From Nocardia africana NBRC 100379 (GTDB lineage: Bacteria > Actinomycetota > Actinomycetes > Mycobacteriales > Mycobacteriaceae): a stretch of 64,000 bases of DNA. Below the pieces are notes generated by a model. The model did not search any database, was not told the DNA's origin, and saw only the letters and a list, made by a program, of their open reading frames with translations. The stretch spans positions 248,001-312,000 of the forward strand of contig NZ_BDAV01000005.1 in the NCBI RefSeq assembly GCF_001612635.1, written 5' to 3'. Of the stretch, positions 63,028-64,000 are shown in pieces. A program made the translations under genes and the position numbers. Positions within the stretch are counted from its first letter, which is position 1. Each line of letters starts with the position of its first letter.

Positions 63028-64000
63028 CTACCCGGCGTGTGATCGCATAAACCGCGCCCGCGCCCGCCGCTGCGCGAACCATGCCAGTGTCCGGCGCAAA
63101 CCCTCCTCCGGCGAGACGGTGGGTTCCCAGCCGAGCAACGCACGCGCCGAACCGATATCGGGACATCGCCGCCGCGGATCGTCGACGGGCATGTCGACCG
63201 AACGGATCGGCGAGTGACCGCCACCGAGCCGCTGAATCAGCGCCGCGATCTCGTTGACCGTCATCTCCTGCGGATTCCCGATGTTCACCGGACCGCGATG
63301 GCCCGACTCCGCCAGCGCGAGCAGCCCGCGCACGGTGTCGTCGACGTAGCAGAGCGAGCGGGTCTGCTCACCGTCGCCGGCGATGGTGAGCGGCTCCCCG
63401 GCCAGCACCTGCTCGATGAACGCGGGCACCATCCGGCCGTCGTCGGCACGCATGCCCGGCCCGTAGGTGTTGAAGATGCGGGCGATCGCCACATCGGTGC
63501 CGCGGTCGCGGTGATACGCGGTCACCAAGGCCTCGGCGTACCGCTTCGCCTCGTCGTACACACTGCGCGGACCGACGGGATTGACATTGCCCCAATAGGT
63601 TTCGCGCTGCGGATGTTCGGCCGGGTCGCCGTAGACCTCGCTGGTCGAGGCCAGCAGCAGCCGCGCGCCGTGGCGATCCGCCAGGTCGAGCGCCGCCGCG
63701 GTGCCGTCCGCCCCGGCCCGCAGCGTCTGCACCCCGAGCCGGGCGTAGTGGATCGGCGACGCCGGCGAGGCGAGATGCGCCACCAGGTCGACCGGCCCGA
63801 CATCCGGCAGCCCCTGCGTCACGTCGTGGGCGAGGAATCGGAAATCCGGGTACTTCTCCAATTCCGCGATGTGGTCCGGATCTCCGGTGGCGAAGTTGTC
63901 CACGCCCACGACCGCCGTGCCTCGTTCGAGCAGGGCCGTGCACAAATGGGTGCCGATGAATCCGGCACACCCGGTGACGACCGCCCGGCGAAACCGCGAC
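63028..64000 (-). CDS. NAD-dependent sugar epimerase/dehydratase, UDP-glucuronate decarboxylase-like (5' end outside)
   Basis: The reverse frame is open to the window edge and begins VVTGCAGFIGTHLCTALLE, the Rossmann motif of extended SDRs, so only a few N-terminal residues are missing. Active-site parts are STSEVYGDPAEHPQ and YDEAK. Other blocks (IARIFNTYGPGMRADDGRMV, RSLCYVDDTVRGLLAL, VNIGNPQEMTVNEIAAL) are those of UDP-xylose synthases. It would use the UDP-glucuronate from the dehydrogenase at 59 kb. An ADP-heptose epimerase role is less likely. Confidence 0.9.
   Translation of the reverse strand, partial: SRFRRAVVTGCAGFIGTHLCTALLERGTAVVGVDNFATGDPDHIAELEKYPDFRFLAHDVTQGLPDVGPVDLVAHLASPASPIHYARLGVQTLRAGADGTAAALDLADRHGARLLLASTSEVYGDPAEHPQRETYWGNVNPVGPRSVYDEAKRYAEALVTAYHRDRGTDVAIARIFNTYGPGMRADDGRMVPAFIEQVLAGEPLTIAGDGEQTRSLCYVDDTVRGLLALAESGHRGPVNIGNPQEMTVNEIAALIQRLGGGHSPIRSVDMPVDDPRRRCPDIGSARALLGWEPTVSPEEGLRRTLAWFAQRRARARFMRSHAG

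Overview
The window is 64 kb of very GC-rich, gene-dense actinobacterial chromosome with many GTG starts, short leaders and 1-4 nt gene overlaps. The order iscS, mnmA, a MetE-like gene, ligA, an ACT-domain gene, gatC, gatA (33.5 kb down to 17.7 kb) matches the conserved order around ligA in Mycobacterium. Together with F420-type enzymes and an MspA-like exported protein, this points to a mycolic-acid actinomycete, most likely Nocardia. That identification is an inference.

Layout. 0-14 kb holds an ABC ATPase cut by the window edge, two NarL-type two-component systems, two transmembrane Ser/Thr kinases, two tandem SxxK serine hydrolase lipoproteins, pfkA and uppP. The second two-component system has uppP between its kinase and regulator genes. 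14-17.6 kb holds a large phospholipase A2-like / alpha-beta hydrolase fusion and a MarR regulator. 17.6-34 kb is the conserved gatA-gatC-ACT-ligA-metE-like-mnmA-iscS backbone. A plus-strand accessory block interrupts it at about 24.3-29.9 kb: ECF sigma, Rieske protein, second ECF sigma, cupredoxin, phosphoesterase, membrane protein, AAA ATPase. 34-38 kb is a decay zone with three broken genes (thioesterase, LLM oxidoreductase, creatininase). 37-46 kb carries molybdenum genes (molbindin, MocA-like transferase, regulator, modABC) among small enzymes and regulators. 46-47 kb encodes an MspA-like secreted protein with a Thr-rich insert.

47.3-64 kb is a carbohydrate cluster, nearly all on the minus strand and cut by the right edge. 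It has GmhA, a GmhB domain fused to a GT9 glycosyltransferase, and bifunctional HldE. These are enough in principle to convert sedoheptulose 7-phosphate to ADP-D-glycero-beta-D-manno-heptose. With them are three GT9 (heptosyltransferase-family) proteins, four other glycosyltransferases, a UDP-glucose-type dehydrogenase, a UDP-glucuronate-decarboxylase-like enzyme, a carbamoyltransferase and an extra PfkB kinase. The genes plausibly build a carbamoylated, heptose- and pentose-containing surface glycan.

Two regions deserve most attention. In the sigma/Rieske block, three near-identical promoter motifs precede both sigma genes and the cupredoxin operon, and the Rieske protein has the topology and gene overlap expected of a redox-sensing anti-sigma factor. 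The heptose glycan cluster includes a GT9-DUF2795 reading frame with its own internal start. I saw no tRNA, rRNA, CRISPR array, insertion sequence or prophage.
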